Numbered from the stretch's first letter, positions 42,659 through 50,473 are shown. The stretch: DNA of 64,000 bases from Jatrophihabitans_A lederbergiae (GCF_031845305.1 NZ_JAVREH010000001.1:248001-312000), one strand, 5' to 3'. The notes: generated by a model not told the origin, from the sequence alone. Translations and numbers: made by a program.

Positions 42659-43845
42659 GCGTGCCCGACTCGAGTGCCGGACCGCTGAGCGGGATCGTGG
42701 TGCTCGACCTGACCCGGGCTCTGGCCGGGCCGCACGCGGCGATGATGCTCGGGGACCAGGGCGCCCGGGTGATCAAGGTCGAGGCTCCCGAGCACGGCGA
42801 CGACACCCGCGGCTGGGGACCGCCGTTCGTGCAGCCCGAACAGGGTGAGCGGGAGTCGACGTACTTCCTCTCCTGCAACCGCAACAAGGAGTCCATCACC
42901 CTCGACTTCAAGGATCCGGACGACCTGGCGGTCCTCACCCGGCTCATCCGCGCCGCCGACGTGCTCGTCGAGAACTTCCGTACGGGGGTGCTCGATCGGC
43001 TGGGATTTGGCATGTCGAGACTGCAGGAACTCAATCCCCGGCTGGTCATCCTGTCGATCACCGGGTTCGGCCACGACGGTCCCGAGGGCGGCCGTGCGGG
43101 CTATGACCAGATCGCGCAGGGGGAGGGCGGCCTGATGTCGCTGACCGGGTCGTCACCCGAGGATCCCACCAAGGTCGGGGTTCCGATGGCGGACCTGATC
43201 GCGGGGATGTACGGCGCCTTCGGGGTTCTGGCCGCGCTGCACGAGCGCGGGCGCATCGGGACGGGCCGGGTGGTGCGCACCTCGCTGCTCGCGGGCATGG
43301 TCGGCGTGCATGCCTTCCAGGGCACCCGGTACACCGTCGCCGGCGAGGTGCCCGGGGTTGCCGGACGCCACCACCCGTCCATCTGCCCGTACGGGCTGTT
43401 CCGCGCCGCCGACGGCATGGTGCAGATCGCGGTGGGCAGCGACAGACTGTGGCACGCGTTCGCGGCGGCCTTCGGGCTGGACCGTCCGGAGTGGTCGCGC
43501 AACGCCGACCGGGTGGCCGACCGTGATGCCGTTATCGCGGCGGTGGACAAGGCATTCTCGACGTATGACCGGCAGACGCTGATGGCCACACTTGCCGAAC
43601 TGGGCACGCCCGCGGGTCAGGTGCGCTCCCTCGACGAGGTGTACGAGTGGGAGCAGACCCGGTCCCAGGGCCTGCTGCTGGACGTCGAGCACAGCACGCT
43701 GGGCACCGTCACACTGCCCGGCCCGCCGCTTCGCTACGACCACGGTGGCCGGACAAGTCACCTCGCGCCGCCGATCCTCGGCGAGCACAACGAGTCCGTC
43801 CGGGCCTGGCTGGACGGGATGGGCGGGAACGAGCCGGGAGGATGA
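42655..43845 (+). CDS. Family III CoA-transferase (CaiB/BaiF)
   Basis: 396 residues, with GIVVLDLTRALAGPHAAMML, RNKESITLDFKDPD, VLVENFRTGVLDRLGFG and the active-site Asp in GRAGYDQIAQGEGGLMSLTG. The family moves CoA between carboxylic acids, for example formyl-CoA:oxalate transferase. In this context malonate or methylmalonate (end products of uracil or thymine oxidation) are reasonable acceptors; this is inferred. GTG start overlaps the phzF-like stop. Confidence 0.88.
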   Translation: MSVPDSSAGPLSGIVVLDLTRALAGPHAAMMLGDQGARVIKVEAPEHGDDTRGWGPPFVQPEQGERESTYFLSCNRNKESITLDFKDPDDLAVLTRLIRAADVLVENFRTGVLDRLGFGMSRLQELNPRLVILSITGFGHDGPEGGRAGYDQIAQGEGGLMSLTGSSPEDPTKVGVPMADLIAGMYGAFGVLAALHERGRIGTGRVVRTSLLAGMVGVHAFQGTRYTVAGEVPGVAGRHHPSICPYGLFRAADGMVQIAVGSDRLWHAFAAAFGLDRPEWSRNADRVADRDAVIAAVDKAFSTYDRQTLMATLAELGTPAGQVRSLDEVYEWEQTRSQGLLLDVEHSTLGTVTLPGPPLRYDHGGRTSHLAPPILGEHNESVRAWLDGMGGNEPGG

Positions 43846-43937
43846 GCACGCGCTGTACGTGTCTGATCTGGACGCCAGCTCCCCAGCCGGCTGAGGCGAG
43901 CTGCGTCCTCATGGACGCTTGCGCCATCATGGAGGCC

Positions 43938-44504
43938 ATGGCCGACCGGGATCGCATGGTCAGGGCCAGCCGCCGGCTCTCCCTCGTGCTGCGTCACCGG
44001 CCGGACAGTGTCGGGCTCGAGCTGGACGAGCATGGCTGGGTCGCGGTTGACGATCTGCTCACCAGATTGGCCGCCCACGGCCTCCGCCTGGATCGGGCCG
44101 AGCTCGAGCGGATCGTCGCGACCAGCGACAAGCAGCGATTTGCCTTCGACCAGACCGGTGAGCGCATTCGCGCCAACCAGGGGCACAGCGTCGTCGTGGA
44201 TCTCGGGCTGAGGCCGTCAGCGCCGCCGCCCCTGCTGTTTCACGGCACGGTCGCGCGGTTCCTGCCTGCAATCGCTCGGGAGGGGTTGAATCCCGGCAGC
44301 CGCCAGCACGTGCACCTGTCGGCAGACGTCGCCACCGCCGAGCGCGTCGGACGACGCCGGGGCCTGCCCGTCGTGCTCGGTGTGGACTCGGGGACGATGT
44401 CCGCCGACGCTGCGGAGTTCTTCCTCAGCGTGAACGGTGTCTGGCTGACCGGCCACGTTCCCGCCCGGTACCTCACCCTCGACGGCCGGCCGCTGTCTGC
44501 CTGA
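43938..44504 (+). CDS. kptA: RNA 2'-phosphotransferase (KptA/Tpt1-like)
   Basis: 188 residues. Tpt1 removes an internal RNA 2'-phosphate with NAD+, making ADP-ribose 1'',2''-cyclic phosphate. The likely catalytic tetrad is visible: R19, H20 (VLRHRPDSVGLELDEHGW), R67 (KQRFAF) and R122 (GSRQHVHLS), plus LFHGTVARFLPAI. Start uncertain: ATGs at 43911, 43929 and 43938 are in-frame; the last fits the family length. It has no obvious link to the surrounding catabolic genes. Confidence 0.85.
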   Translation: MADRDRMVRASRRLSLVLRHRPDSVGLELDEHGWVAVDDLLTRLAAHGLRLDRAELERIVATSDKQRFAFDQTGERIRANQGHSVVVDLGLRPSAPPPLLFHGTVARFLPAIAREGLNPGSRQHVHLSADVATAERVGRRRGLPVVLGVDSGTMSADAAEFFLSVNGVWLTGHVPARYLTLDGRPLSA

Positions 44505-44528
44505 ATCGGCAAATTTCCCTTGAGCAGG

Positions 44529-44600
44529 TTGGCTGGCTTGCCAATAAAGTCCTTCCGGTTGGGCGATGATCGCCAATGCTCGCCGGGCGTCGTCTTGACA
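44529..44600 (+). promoter_or_regulatory. Region upstream of carbamate kinase with two inverted repeats
   Basis: TTGGC-N6-GCCAA (44529-44544) and the palindrome GGCGATGATCGCC (44562-44574) lie before the gene, with TTGACA at 44595-44600 and TAAAGT at 44543-44548 as promoter-like hexamers. Suggests a separately regulated promoter for arcC and barbiturase; assignment is tentative. Confidence 0.35.
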
Positions 44601-44639
44601 GAGTTGGCCCTTCATCGACCCGTTCCGGAAGGACCCCGC

Positions 44640-45575
44640 GTGCGCATTGTCATCGCCCTGGGCGGCAATGCGATGACGGCGGCCGACGGCTCCGCCAGGC
44701 CGGCAGATCAGCGCGCTGCCGTCGAGAGCGCCGCGGAGCCGATCGCGGACCTGGTCGTCGCGGGACACCAGATCGTGCTGACGCACGGCAACGGGCCTCA
44801 GGTCGGAAACCTGCTGGTCAAGAACGAGTTGGCCGCGGCCGTCGTTCCACCGGTACCGCTGGACTGGTGCGGAGCGCAGACGCATGCGACGATCGGCCTG
44901 CTGCTGCTCAACGCTCTCGACGCCGCCGTCGCCCGACGCGGCTCATCGGTGCGGACGGCCGCGTTGGTCTCACGCACCCGGATCGCCGCCGACGATCCCG
45001 GTTTGACCTGTCCCAGCAAGCCCATCGGGCGCTACCTGCCTCGCGACGAGGCCCAGCGGATGATCGCCCACGGCCAGCGCTGGGAGGACCGCGGCGAGCG
45101 CGGCTGGCGTCGCGTCGTCGCCTCTCCGGAGCCGCTGGAGTGCCTGGACTCACCTGCCGCGGTCGCGCTGCTCGCCGCCGGGTACGTGGTGGTCTGCTCC
45201 GGCGGCGGTGGCATCCCGGTCCTTGCCGACGCGAAGGGCTCCATCCGTGGCGTCGAGGCGGTCATCGACAAGGACCTGACCGCGGCGCTGCTCGCCGTCG
45301 AGCTCGTGGCCGACCGGCTGATCATCGCCACCGACGTCGACAACGTCGTCGCGGGCTGGGGCACGGCGGATGCGCGCCCGCTCGGTGAGGTCAGCCTGGC
45401 CGAGATCGAGGCGCTGGCGGAGCGGGACGAGTTCGCGAGCGGCAGCATGGGGCCGAAGGTGGCGGCGGTCTGCCGCTTCGTCCGGCGGACCGGCCGGCCG
45501 GCCGCCATCACCTCGCTACCCTGCATCGCCGAGGCGCTGGAGGGCAGCCGGGGCACCATCGTGCAGAGTTCGTGA
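44640..45575 (+). CDS. arcC: Carbamate kinase
   Basis: Carbamoyl phosphate + ADP to ATP + carbamate (catabolic direction). 311 residues with IVIALGGNAM, LTHGNGPQVGNLLVKNE, VVCSGGGGIPV and EAVIDKDLTAALLA. The GTG has GGAAGGA at a good distance; the frame extends upstream but without family similarity. The window has no arginine deiminase, so the carbamoyl phosphate donor is most likely the AllFGH complex in the same block, as in bacterial allantoin fermentation. Confidence 0.93.
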   Translation: MRIVIALGGNAMTAADGSARPADQRAAVESAAEPIADLVVAGHQIVLTHGNGPQVGNLLVKNELAAAVVPPVPLDWCGAQTHATIGLLLLNALDAAVARRGSSVRTAALVSRTRIAADDPGLTCPSKPIGRYLPRDEAQRMIAHGQRWEDRGERGWRRVVASPEPLECLDSPAAVALLAAGYVVVCSGGGGIPVLADAKGSIRGVEAVIDKDLTAALLAVELVADRLIIATDVDNVVAGWGTADARPLGEVSLAEIEALAERDEFASGSMGPKVAAVCRFVRRTGRPAAITSLPCIAEALEGSRGTIVQSS

Positions 45576-45605
45576 CAGCAGTGGCCCCACAAGCGCTACC
45601 CAATA

Positions 45606-45670
45606 GCCAGTCAGTACAGCCAGTCAGTACAGCCAGCGTTAGCCAGAACAACCAGCGTTAGCCAGAACAA
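45606..45670. repeat. Two successive tandem duplications in the arcC-barbiturase gap
   Basis: GCCAGTCAGTACA twice (45606-45618, 45619-45631), then a 19-base unit twice (CCAGCGTTAGCCAGAACAA at 45633-45651 and 45652-45670), all exact. They fill most of the 109-base spacer. Confidence 0.9.
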
Positions 45671-45684
45671 CGAAGGAGAGCCCG

Positions 45685-46794
45685 GTGCCCGAGCCGATTG
45701 AGGTACGCAAGGTCCCGCTGCACAGCGTGTCCGACGCCAGTGAGTTCGCGAAGCTGATCGACGACGGTGTGCTCGAAGCCGACCGGGTCGTCGCGGTGAT
45801 CGGCAAGACCGAGGGCAACGGCGGCGTCAACGATTACACCCGGATCATCGCCGACCGCGCCTTCCGCGAGGTTCTCGCCGCCAAGGGCAGCCGGTCCGCC
45901 GACGAGGTGAAGCAGATCCCGATCGTGTGGTCGGGTGGTACCGACGGCATCATCTCACCGCACGCCACCATCTTCGCCACCGTCGATCCGGCCGACGCCC
46001 CGCAGACCGACGCCCCTCGGTTGACGGTCGGCTTCGCGATGAGCGAGGTGCTGCTGCCCGAGGACATCGGCCGGACGGCCATGATCACCAAGGTCGCGGC
46101 AGCCGTCGACGAGGCCATGCAGCGCGCCGGGATCACCGACGCCTCGGACGTGCACTACGTGCAGACCAAGACCCCGCTGCTGACCATCGACACCATCCGC
46201 GACGCCAAGAGCCGTGGTCGGGACGTGTTCACCGAGGACACCCTGCACTCGATGGACGTCTCCAACGGCTGCACCGCGCTCGGCATCGCGGTCGCGCTCG
46301 GCGAGATCGAGATGCCGACCGACGCCGACGTGATGCGCGACCGGTCGCTGTACTCCGCCGTCGCCTCGTGCTCGTCCGGCGTGGAACTGGACCGGGCGCA
46401 GGTGGTCGTGGTCGGCAACGCCCGGGGGATCGGCGGACGGTATCGGATCGGGCACGGCGTGATGACCGACGCGCTCGACGCCGACGGCATCTGGGCAGCC
46501 ATCCGGGACGCCGGCCTGGAGCTGCCCGAGCGCCCGCGCAGCTCAGACCTCGACGGCCGGCTGGTCAATGTGTTCCTCAAGTGCGAGGCCAGCCAGGACG
46601 GTGCGGTCCGCGGCCGGCGCAACGCGATGCTGGACGATTCCGACGTGCACTGGCACCGCCAGATCAAGGCCGCGGTGGGTGGAGTGACGGCCGCGGTGAC
46701 CGGTGACCCGGCCGTCTTCGTGTCGGTGTCGGCGGCTCATCAGGGTCCGGACGGCGGCGGCCCGGTCGCTGCCATCATCGACGCCGGCACCTAG
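45685..46794 (+). CDS. Barbiturase (cyanuric acid hydrolase/barbiturase family)
   Basis: 369 residues with the three-repeat 'Toblerone' fold. The three Lys-Ser pairs are visible: K41 (VIGKTEGNGG)/S83 (WSGGTDG), K162 (QTKTPLL)/S231 (SCSSG) and K299 (FLKCEAS)/S348, plus the metal-site motif AHQGPDGGGP at 351-360. The N-terminus IEVRKVPLHSVSDASE and GVNDYTRIIADRAFRE resemble the Rhodococcus barbiturase branch. Opens barbiturate to ureidomalonate; cyanuric acid is the alternative substrate, but a molybdenum hydroxylase and uracil-type permease nearby favour barbiturate. GTG start with AAGGAG. Confidence 0.9.
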   Translation: MPEPIEVRKVPLHSVSDASEFAKLIDDGVLEADRVVAVIGKTEGNGGVNDYTRIIADRAFREVLAAKGSRSADEVKQIPIVWSGGTDGIISPHATIFATVDPADAPQTDAPRLTVGFAMSEVLLPEDIGRTAMITKVAAAVDEAMQRAGITDASDVHYVQTKTPLLTIDTIRDAKSRGRDVFTEDTLHSMDVSNGCTALGIAVALGEIEMPTDADVMRDRSLYSAVASCSSGVELDRAQVVVVGNARGIGGRYRIGHGVMTDALDADGIWAAIRDAGLELPERPRSSDLDGRLVNVFLKCEASQDGAVRGRRNAMLDDSDVHWHRQIKAAVGGVTAAVTGDPAVFVSVSAAHQGPDGGGPVAAIIDAGT

Positions 46795-46824
46795 CCGCCG
46801 CCGAGGGATACCCCGGCCCGCCGG

Positions 46825-46830
46825 TAGGCT
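46825..46830 (+). promoter_or_regulatory. -10 element (TAGGCT) for leaderless hisE
   Basis: TAGGCT ends eight bases before the hisE ATG with no ribosome-binding site between them. Confidence 0.5.
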
Positions 46831-46838
46831 CAGCCTCG

Positions 46839-47102
46839 ATGAAGACCTTCGACGAGCTCTTTCGCGAACTGACGCAGCGCCAGGCCGAGCGGCCCGCGGG
46901 CTCGGCAACCGTGACGGCACTGGACGACGGAATCCATGCCCAGGGCAAGAAGGTCGTCGAAGAAGCCGCCGAGGCGTGGATGGCCGCTGAGCACGAGTCC
47001 GCCGACCGTACCGCCGAAGAGATCAGCCAGCTGCTGTACCGGGTGCAGGTGCTGATGCTGGGCAAGGGGCTCACCCTGGACGACGTCTACCGATACCTGT
47101 AG
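46839..47102 (+). CDS. hisE: Phosphoribosyl-ATP pyrophosphatase
   Basis: Second step of histidine synthesis. 87-residue MazG-like helical protein; the acidic metal site is KKVVEEAAEAWMAAEHES and EEISQLLYRVQVLML. Paired with hisG, as usual in actinobacteria. Marks the return of the conserved backbone after the catabolic block. Confidence 0.95.
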   Translation: MKTFDELFRELTQRQAERPAGSATVTALDDGIHAQGKKVVEEAAEAWMAAEHESADRTAEEISQLLYRVQVLMLGKGLTLDDVYRYL

Positions 47103-47123
47103 GGCCTACCTAAGCGAGCGAAT

Positions 47124-47984
47124 GTGACCTCCTCCGAATTGCTGCGGATAGCCGTCCCGAACAAGGGATCGCTGTCAGAGCCGGCCAGTGGCATGCTGCG
47201 CGAGGCCGGTTACCGCCAGCGCAACGACAGCCGCGAGCTGGTGCTGCAGGATCCCGACAACGGTGCCGAGTTCTTCTTCCTCCGTCCCCGCGACATCGCC
47301 CTGTACGTCGGTTCCGGCCGGCTGGACGTGGGCATCACCGGTGAGGATCTGCTGCTCGACTCCGGTGCCAAGGCCTCGGTGGTGCTGCCGCTCGGTTTCG
47401 CGCGGTCGACGTTCCGCTTCGCCGCGGCCAAGGGCTCGACCACGTCACTGGCCGAGCTGAACGGCCGCCGGATCGCCACGGCCTATCCGGGGCTGCTGGC
47501 GCACTACCTCGACACCAAGGCGATTCGGGCCGAGGTGATCAAGCTGGACGGAGCTGTCGAGACGGCCGTGCGGCTCGACGTCGCCGATGCCATCGCCGAC
47601 GTGGTCGAGACCGGCACGACGCTGCGGGCGGCGGGCCTCGAGATCTTCGGCGAGCCGCTGTTCCAGTCCCAGGCCGTGCTTATCCGGGGAGTCGATGCCC
47701 AACCCTCGCCCGCGGTGGACCAGCTGATCCGCCGGCTCCAAGGCGTGATGATTGCCCGCCAGTACGTCCTGATGGATTACGACATCTCCGACGAGCTGGT
47801 CGAGAAGGCGGTCGCGGTCACGCCCGGCTTCCAGTCCCCGACGGTGTCGCCGTTGCGCACGGCCGGGTGGTCCGCCGTCCGGTCGATGGTGCCGCGTCGC
47901 GACACCAACCGGATCATGGACGAGCTCTGGGACATCGGTGCCCGGGCGATCCTGGTCACGGACATCCACGCGTGCCGGCTGTGA
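47124..47984 (+). CDS. hisG: ATP phosphoribosyltransferase, long form
   Basis: First, feedback-inhibited step of histidine synthesis (ATP + PRPP). 286 residues, so the long form with a C-terminal ACT-like histidine-binding domain (from ~210; MDYDISDELVEKAVAVTPG). Catalytic features: AVPNKGSLSEPASGML, DVGITGEDLLLDSG and the PRPP loop ADVVETGTTLRAAGL. GTG start in-frame; an out-of-frame ATG overlaps it. GTGA overlap with the next gene. Confidence 0.96.
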   Translation: MTSSELLRIAVPNKGSLSEPASGMLREAGYRQRNDSRELVLQDPDNGAEFFFLRPRDIALYVGSGRLDVGITGEDLLLDSGAKASVVLPLGFARSTFRFAAAKGSTTSLAELNGRRIATAYPGLLAHYLDTKAIRAEVIKLDGAVETAVRLDVADAIADVVETGTTLRAAGLEIFGEPLFQSQAVLIRGVDAQPSPAVDQLIRRLQGVMIARQYVLMDYDISDELVEKAVAVTPGFQSPTVSPLRTAGWSAVRSMVPRRDTNRIMDELWDIGARAILVTDIHACRL

Positions 47985-48439
47985 GCGCCCCCGCCGCAAC
48001 CGAGGTGACCGCGAGGCCGTACAAGTCCGCGCGGATCTCGATCGTGGTCGCGGCCGTTGTCCTGGTCGCGTTTCTCATCTGCGCCGTGCTCCTGCCGCGG
48101 ACGACCGACGGGGTCACCTTCACCGGTGCGGATCAGGTCGGCATCTTCGGCTGCGGCGTGCTGGTCGCCATCGGCATCCTGTGCTTCACCCGGCCCCGGC
48201 TGCGCGCCGGCGCCTCCGGGGTGGACACCCGCAGCTTCTTCGGCGGCTACCGCCACGTCGACTGGGGCCTGGTCACCGCCGTGGAGTTCCCGCCCAAGGG
48301 TCGCTTCGCCCGGCTGGTGCTGCCCGGCGACGAGCTGGTGACCCTGTACGCGGTGCAGCGCGGCGATGCCGAGCGCAGTGTTGTCATCATGCGGCAACTC
48401 CGCGCGCTGCACGCCGCCCACAGCGACGGCCGCGGCTAA
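47981..48439 (+). CDS. Small two-helix membrane protein with PH-like domain
   Basis: 152 residues: a short N-terminal cytoplasmic part, two hydrophobic helices (about 24-44 and 56-72), then a PH-like beta domain (GASGVDTRSFFGGYRHVDW onward). Homologues stand next to hisG or ribH in many actinobacteria; function unknown. Its TAA stop overlaps the stop of the convergent NlpC/P60 gene, so no intergenic terminator exists. Confidence 0.8.
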   Translation: MSAPAATEVTARPYKSARISIVVAAVVLVAFLICAVLLPRTTDGVTFTGADQVGIFGCGVLVAIGILCFTRPRLRAGASGVDTRSFFGGYRHVDWGLVTAVEFPPKGRFARLVLPGDELVTLYAVQRGDAERSVVIMRQLRALHAAHSDGRG

Positions 48440-49989
48440 CTGTGGGTGAAACTGCCGTAGGTGGCGGTGGAGTCCCAGATGTTCTGGTACCGGACGCCGT
48501 TGGCCGGGTCCACCGCTGCGTACATGCCGCCGGGACCGGCGTAGATACCGACGTGGTACACCGAGCCCGTGCTGTCGTGGAAGAACACCAGGTCACCCGG
48601 TACCGCCCGCCCGGCGGTGATCCGGCGGGCGGCGTGGAACTGGTCCTGGGCGATCCGGGGCGTCGTGATGCCGGCACCGACCCGGTAGGTGTACTGCACC
48701 AGGCCTGAGCAGTCGAAGCCGGTGCTGGGACTCGCGCCGCCCCAGACGTAGGGATAGCCGAGGTACTTCGCGGCCAGGGTGGTCACCTTGGTGTTCGCGG
48801 CGGGCGTGGCAGGGGTCGGGCTGGTGGGCATCGACACCGCAGGCGTGCTGAAAGCGCTGCAACCGAGGTACTTGTTCGCCCCTACGCCGATGTTCACCGC
48901 CCAGGCGCAGATGAGGTGTGACCCGGTGTTCGCGGCCACCGAGAAGGTGTAGCCGGCCGCCGGGCCGGTGTGCTGGCTCGTGACCAGCTCAGGCCGGGCG
49001 ATGTTGGCGCTGACTGTCGCGGCCGAGGAGCCGTCGAGGTAGCCGACGACCTCGAGCGCGGTGGCGCGATTGTCCGGATCAGAGGCCCACCCGACCACCC
49101 GCACCGCGGTCGAGCCGACGGCGGTGGCCGACTCCAGCGCGCCGCTCGGGCTGTGCGCGGCGATCTCGGCCGCGCTCGGCGGCGGCGGTCCGACCTGGAC
49201 GGTCTTGCAGCCGACGGCCTTGTTCGCGCCGACGCCGATGTTCGTGGCCACGGCGCAGACGGTGTGCAAGCCACTGGCGGCGTTCACGGTGACCTTGAAG
49301 CCCTGGTTCGGGCCGGTCCTGCGGGCGGCCGCGACGTCCGGACGGGCAACCACGGAGGCTGCGGTGACGACCGCGGCAGCACCGTCGACGGTCACGGCGA
49401 TCCTCAGCGGCTTGGTCAGGTCGCCGGGATCGGCCGCCCAGCCGGTGAGCTGGACGGAGGACGTCGCCACCACCGCCGAGTCGACGGCTCCGATCGGGCT
49501 CTGTGCCGCGATCTCGGCGGGCGTCGGCTGCGCGCCGGCCGGACCTGGATTGAGCACCGTCCGGCAGTCCGGCTGGCTGTTCGCGCCCGATCCGACGTTG
49601 ACGGCGCTGACGCACACCACATGGCTGCCGGCAACCGTGGTCAGGCTCAGCGCGAAGCCCGGGGTCGGCCCGGTGCCCCTGGCCTTGGCGACATCGGGAC
49701 GGGCGACCGCGCTGAGTACCTGCCCGGCGGCCCTGCCGTCGACGGTGGCGGTGATGGTCAGTGGGCGCGCGAGGTCGTCCGGGTCGGCCGCCCAGCCGGT
49801 GACCTTGATCGCCGTCGGGCTGGCCGCCACGACACTGTCGAGGTAGCCGAAGGGATTGTGCGAGGTGTCCGCGGCGGCAGGCTGGGCCAGGCAGGTGCCG
49901 GTCACGGCGGCTGCCAGAACGATGCTCGCCACCCCGGACAGGGATCGCCTGGTGCGGATGGCGGGCATGAAGAAGGGGCGCTGAATCAC
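48436..49989 (-). CDS. Secreted NlpC/P60 peptidoglycan hydrolase with three repeat domains
   Basis: 517 residues. Signal peptide at ~12-41 (hydrophobic core then AQPAAADT). Three homologous ~100-residue domains follow (about 45-145, 164-265, 280-380), each with an (I/V)x(V/L)xGWAxDP motif, VARPDV-like, and two cysteines 16 residues apart (126/142, 245/261, 361/377) that could form a disulfide. A Pro/Thr linker leads to the C-terminal NlpC/P60 domain (400-517) with C427 in FDCSGLVQYTY and H479 in YHVGIY. Probably cleaves cell-wall peptides. Start GTG 49989; ATG 49968 is an alternative. Confidence 0.88.
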   Translation of the reverse strand: MIQRPFFMPAIRTRRSLSGVASIVLAAAVTGTCLAQPAAADTSHNPFGYLDSVVAASPTAIKVTGWAADPDDLARPLTITATVDGRAAGQVLSAVARPDVAKARGTGPTPGFALSLTTVAGSHVVCVSAVNVGSGANSQPDCRTVLNPGPAGAQPTPAEIAAQSPIGAVDSAVVATSSVQLTGWAADPGDLTKPLRIAVTVDGAAAVVTAASVVARPDVAAARRTGPNQGFKVTVNAASGLHTVCAVATNIGVGANKAVGCKTVQVGPPPPSAAEIAAHSPSGALESATAVGSTAVRVVGWASDPDNRATALEVVGYLDGSSAATVSANIARPELVTSQHTGPAAGYTFSVAANTGSHLICAWAVNIGVGANKYLGCSAFSTPAVSMPTSPTPATPAANTKVTTLAAKYLGYPYVWGGASPSTGFDCSGLVQYTYRVGAGITTPRIAQDQFHAARRITAGRAVPGDLVFFHDSTGSVYHVGIYAGPGGMYAAVDPANGVRYQNIWDSTATYGSFTHS

Positions 49990-50128
49990 AGAGCGATGTC
50001 CGTTCCTGTGCTGCTTACGGGCCCCCGCGCGTTAAAGTAGCGTAAAGCATTAAGGCCAGCCAGTCGCGCTCAGTTCAGAGATCGAGGGTCCCGAGAGTCA
50101 GCCCGCCGTCGAGAACCAGGGTTCAGCC
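49990..50128. promoter_or_regulatory. Upstream region of the NlpC/P60 gene
   Basis: Relatively AT-rich stretch with three TAAAG/TAAG-like repeats (50032-50054). On the reverse strand TACTTT (complement of 50034-50039) may be the -10. Confidence 0.35.
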
Positions 50129-50473
50129 TCAGCAGCCGGACTTCTCGCCGGGCCCCTGGCCCGGCGAGTCCGGATAGCGGGAGGCCTCGCGAAAGGCTGC
50201 CTGCAGTGACTTCAGGCCCTCCCGCAACGGCTGGCGGTGCACCCCGAGGTCGGCCTGAGCTGCCGAAAGCAGGCCGGCGTAGGCGTCGATGAGCCGGCGG
50301 GCCTCGTCCAGATCGAGGTACTGTTCGCCGTCGCTGGCCAGGCCGAGCTTCTCGGCGGCCGCGCTCATCAGCATCACCGAGGCCCGGGTGATCACCTCGA
50401 CGGCGGGAATCTGGGCCAGCTCCCGCACATCGGGGTCGGCGGCAGGGGAGTCGTTTGGGGGCTCGGCGGTCAC
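50129..50473 (-). CDS. DUF1844 family protein
   Basis: 114-residue predicted helical cytoplasmic protein. Core: VRELAQIPAVEVITRASVML, MSAAAEKLGL, and YLDLDEARRLIDAYAGLL. Function unknown; it lies next to infC in many actinobacteria. GTG 50473 is chosen because AAGGG precedes it by six bases; an in-frame ATG lies ten codons upstream. Confidence 0.82.
   Translation of the reverse strand: MTAEPPNDSPAADPDVRELAQIPAVEVITRASVMLMSAAAEKLGLASDGEQYLDLDEARRLIDAYAGLLSAAQADLGVHRQPLREGLKSLQAAFREASRYPDSPGQGPGEKSGC

Noticed and set aside
45606..45670. CRISPR-like array from repeated short sequences
   Set aside because: Units are directly tandem without spacers and differ between pairs; no cas genes are present.
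45685..46794. Cyanuric acid hydrolase (s-triazine degradation)
   Set aside because: Same family, but there are no triazine, biuret or allophanate genes nearby, while a molybdenum hydroxylase and a uracil-type permease are present.
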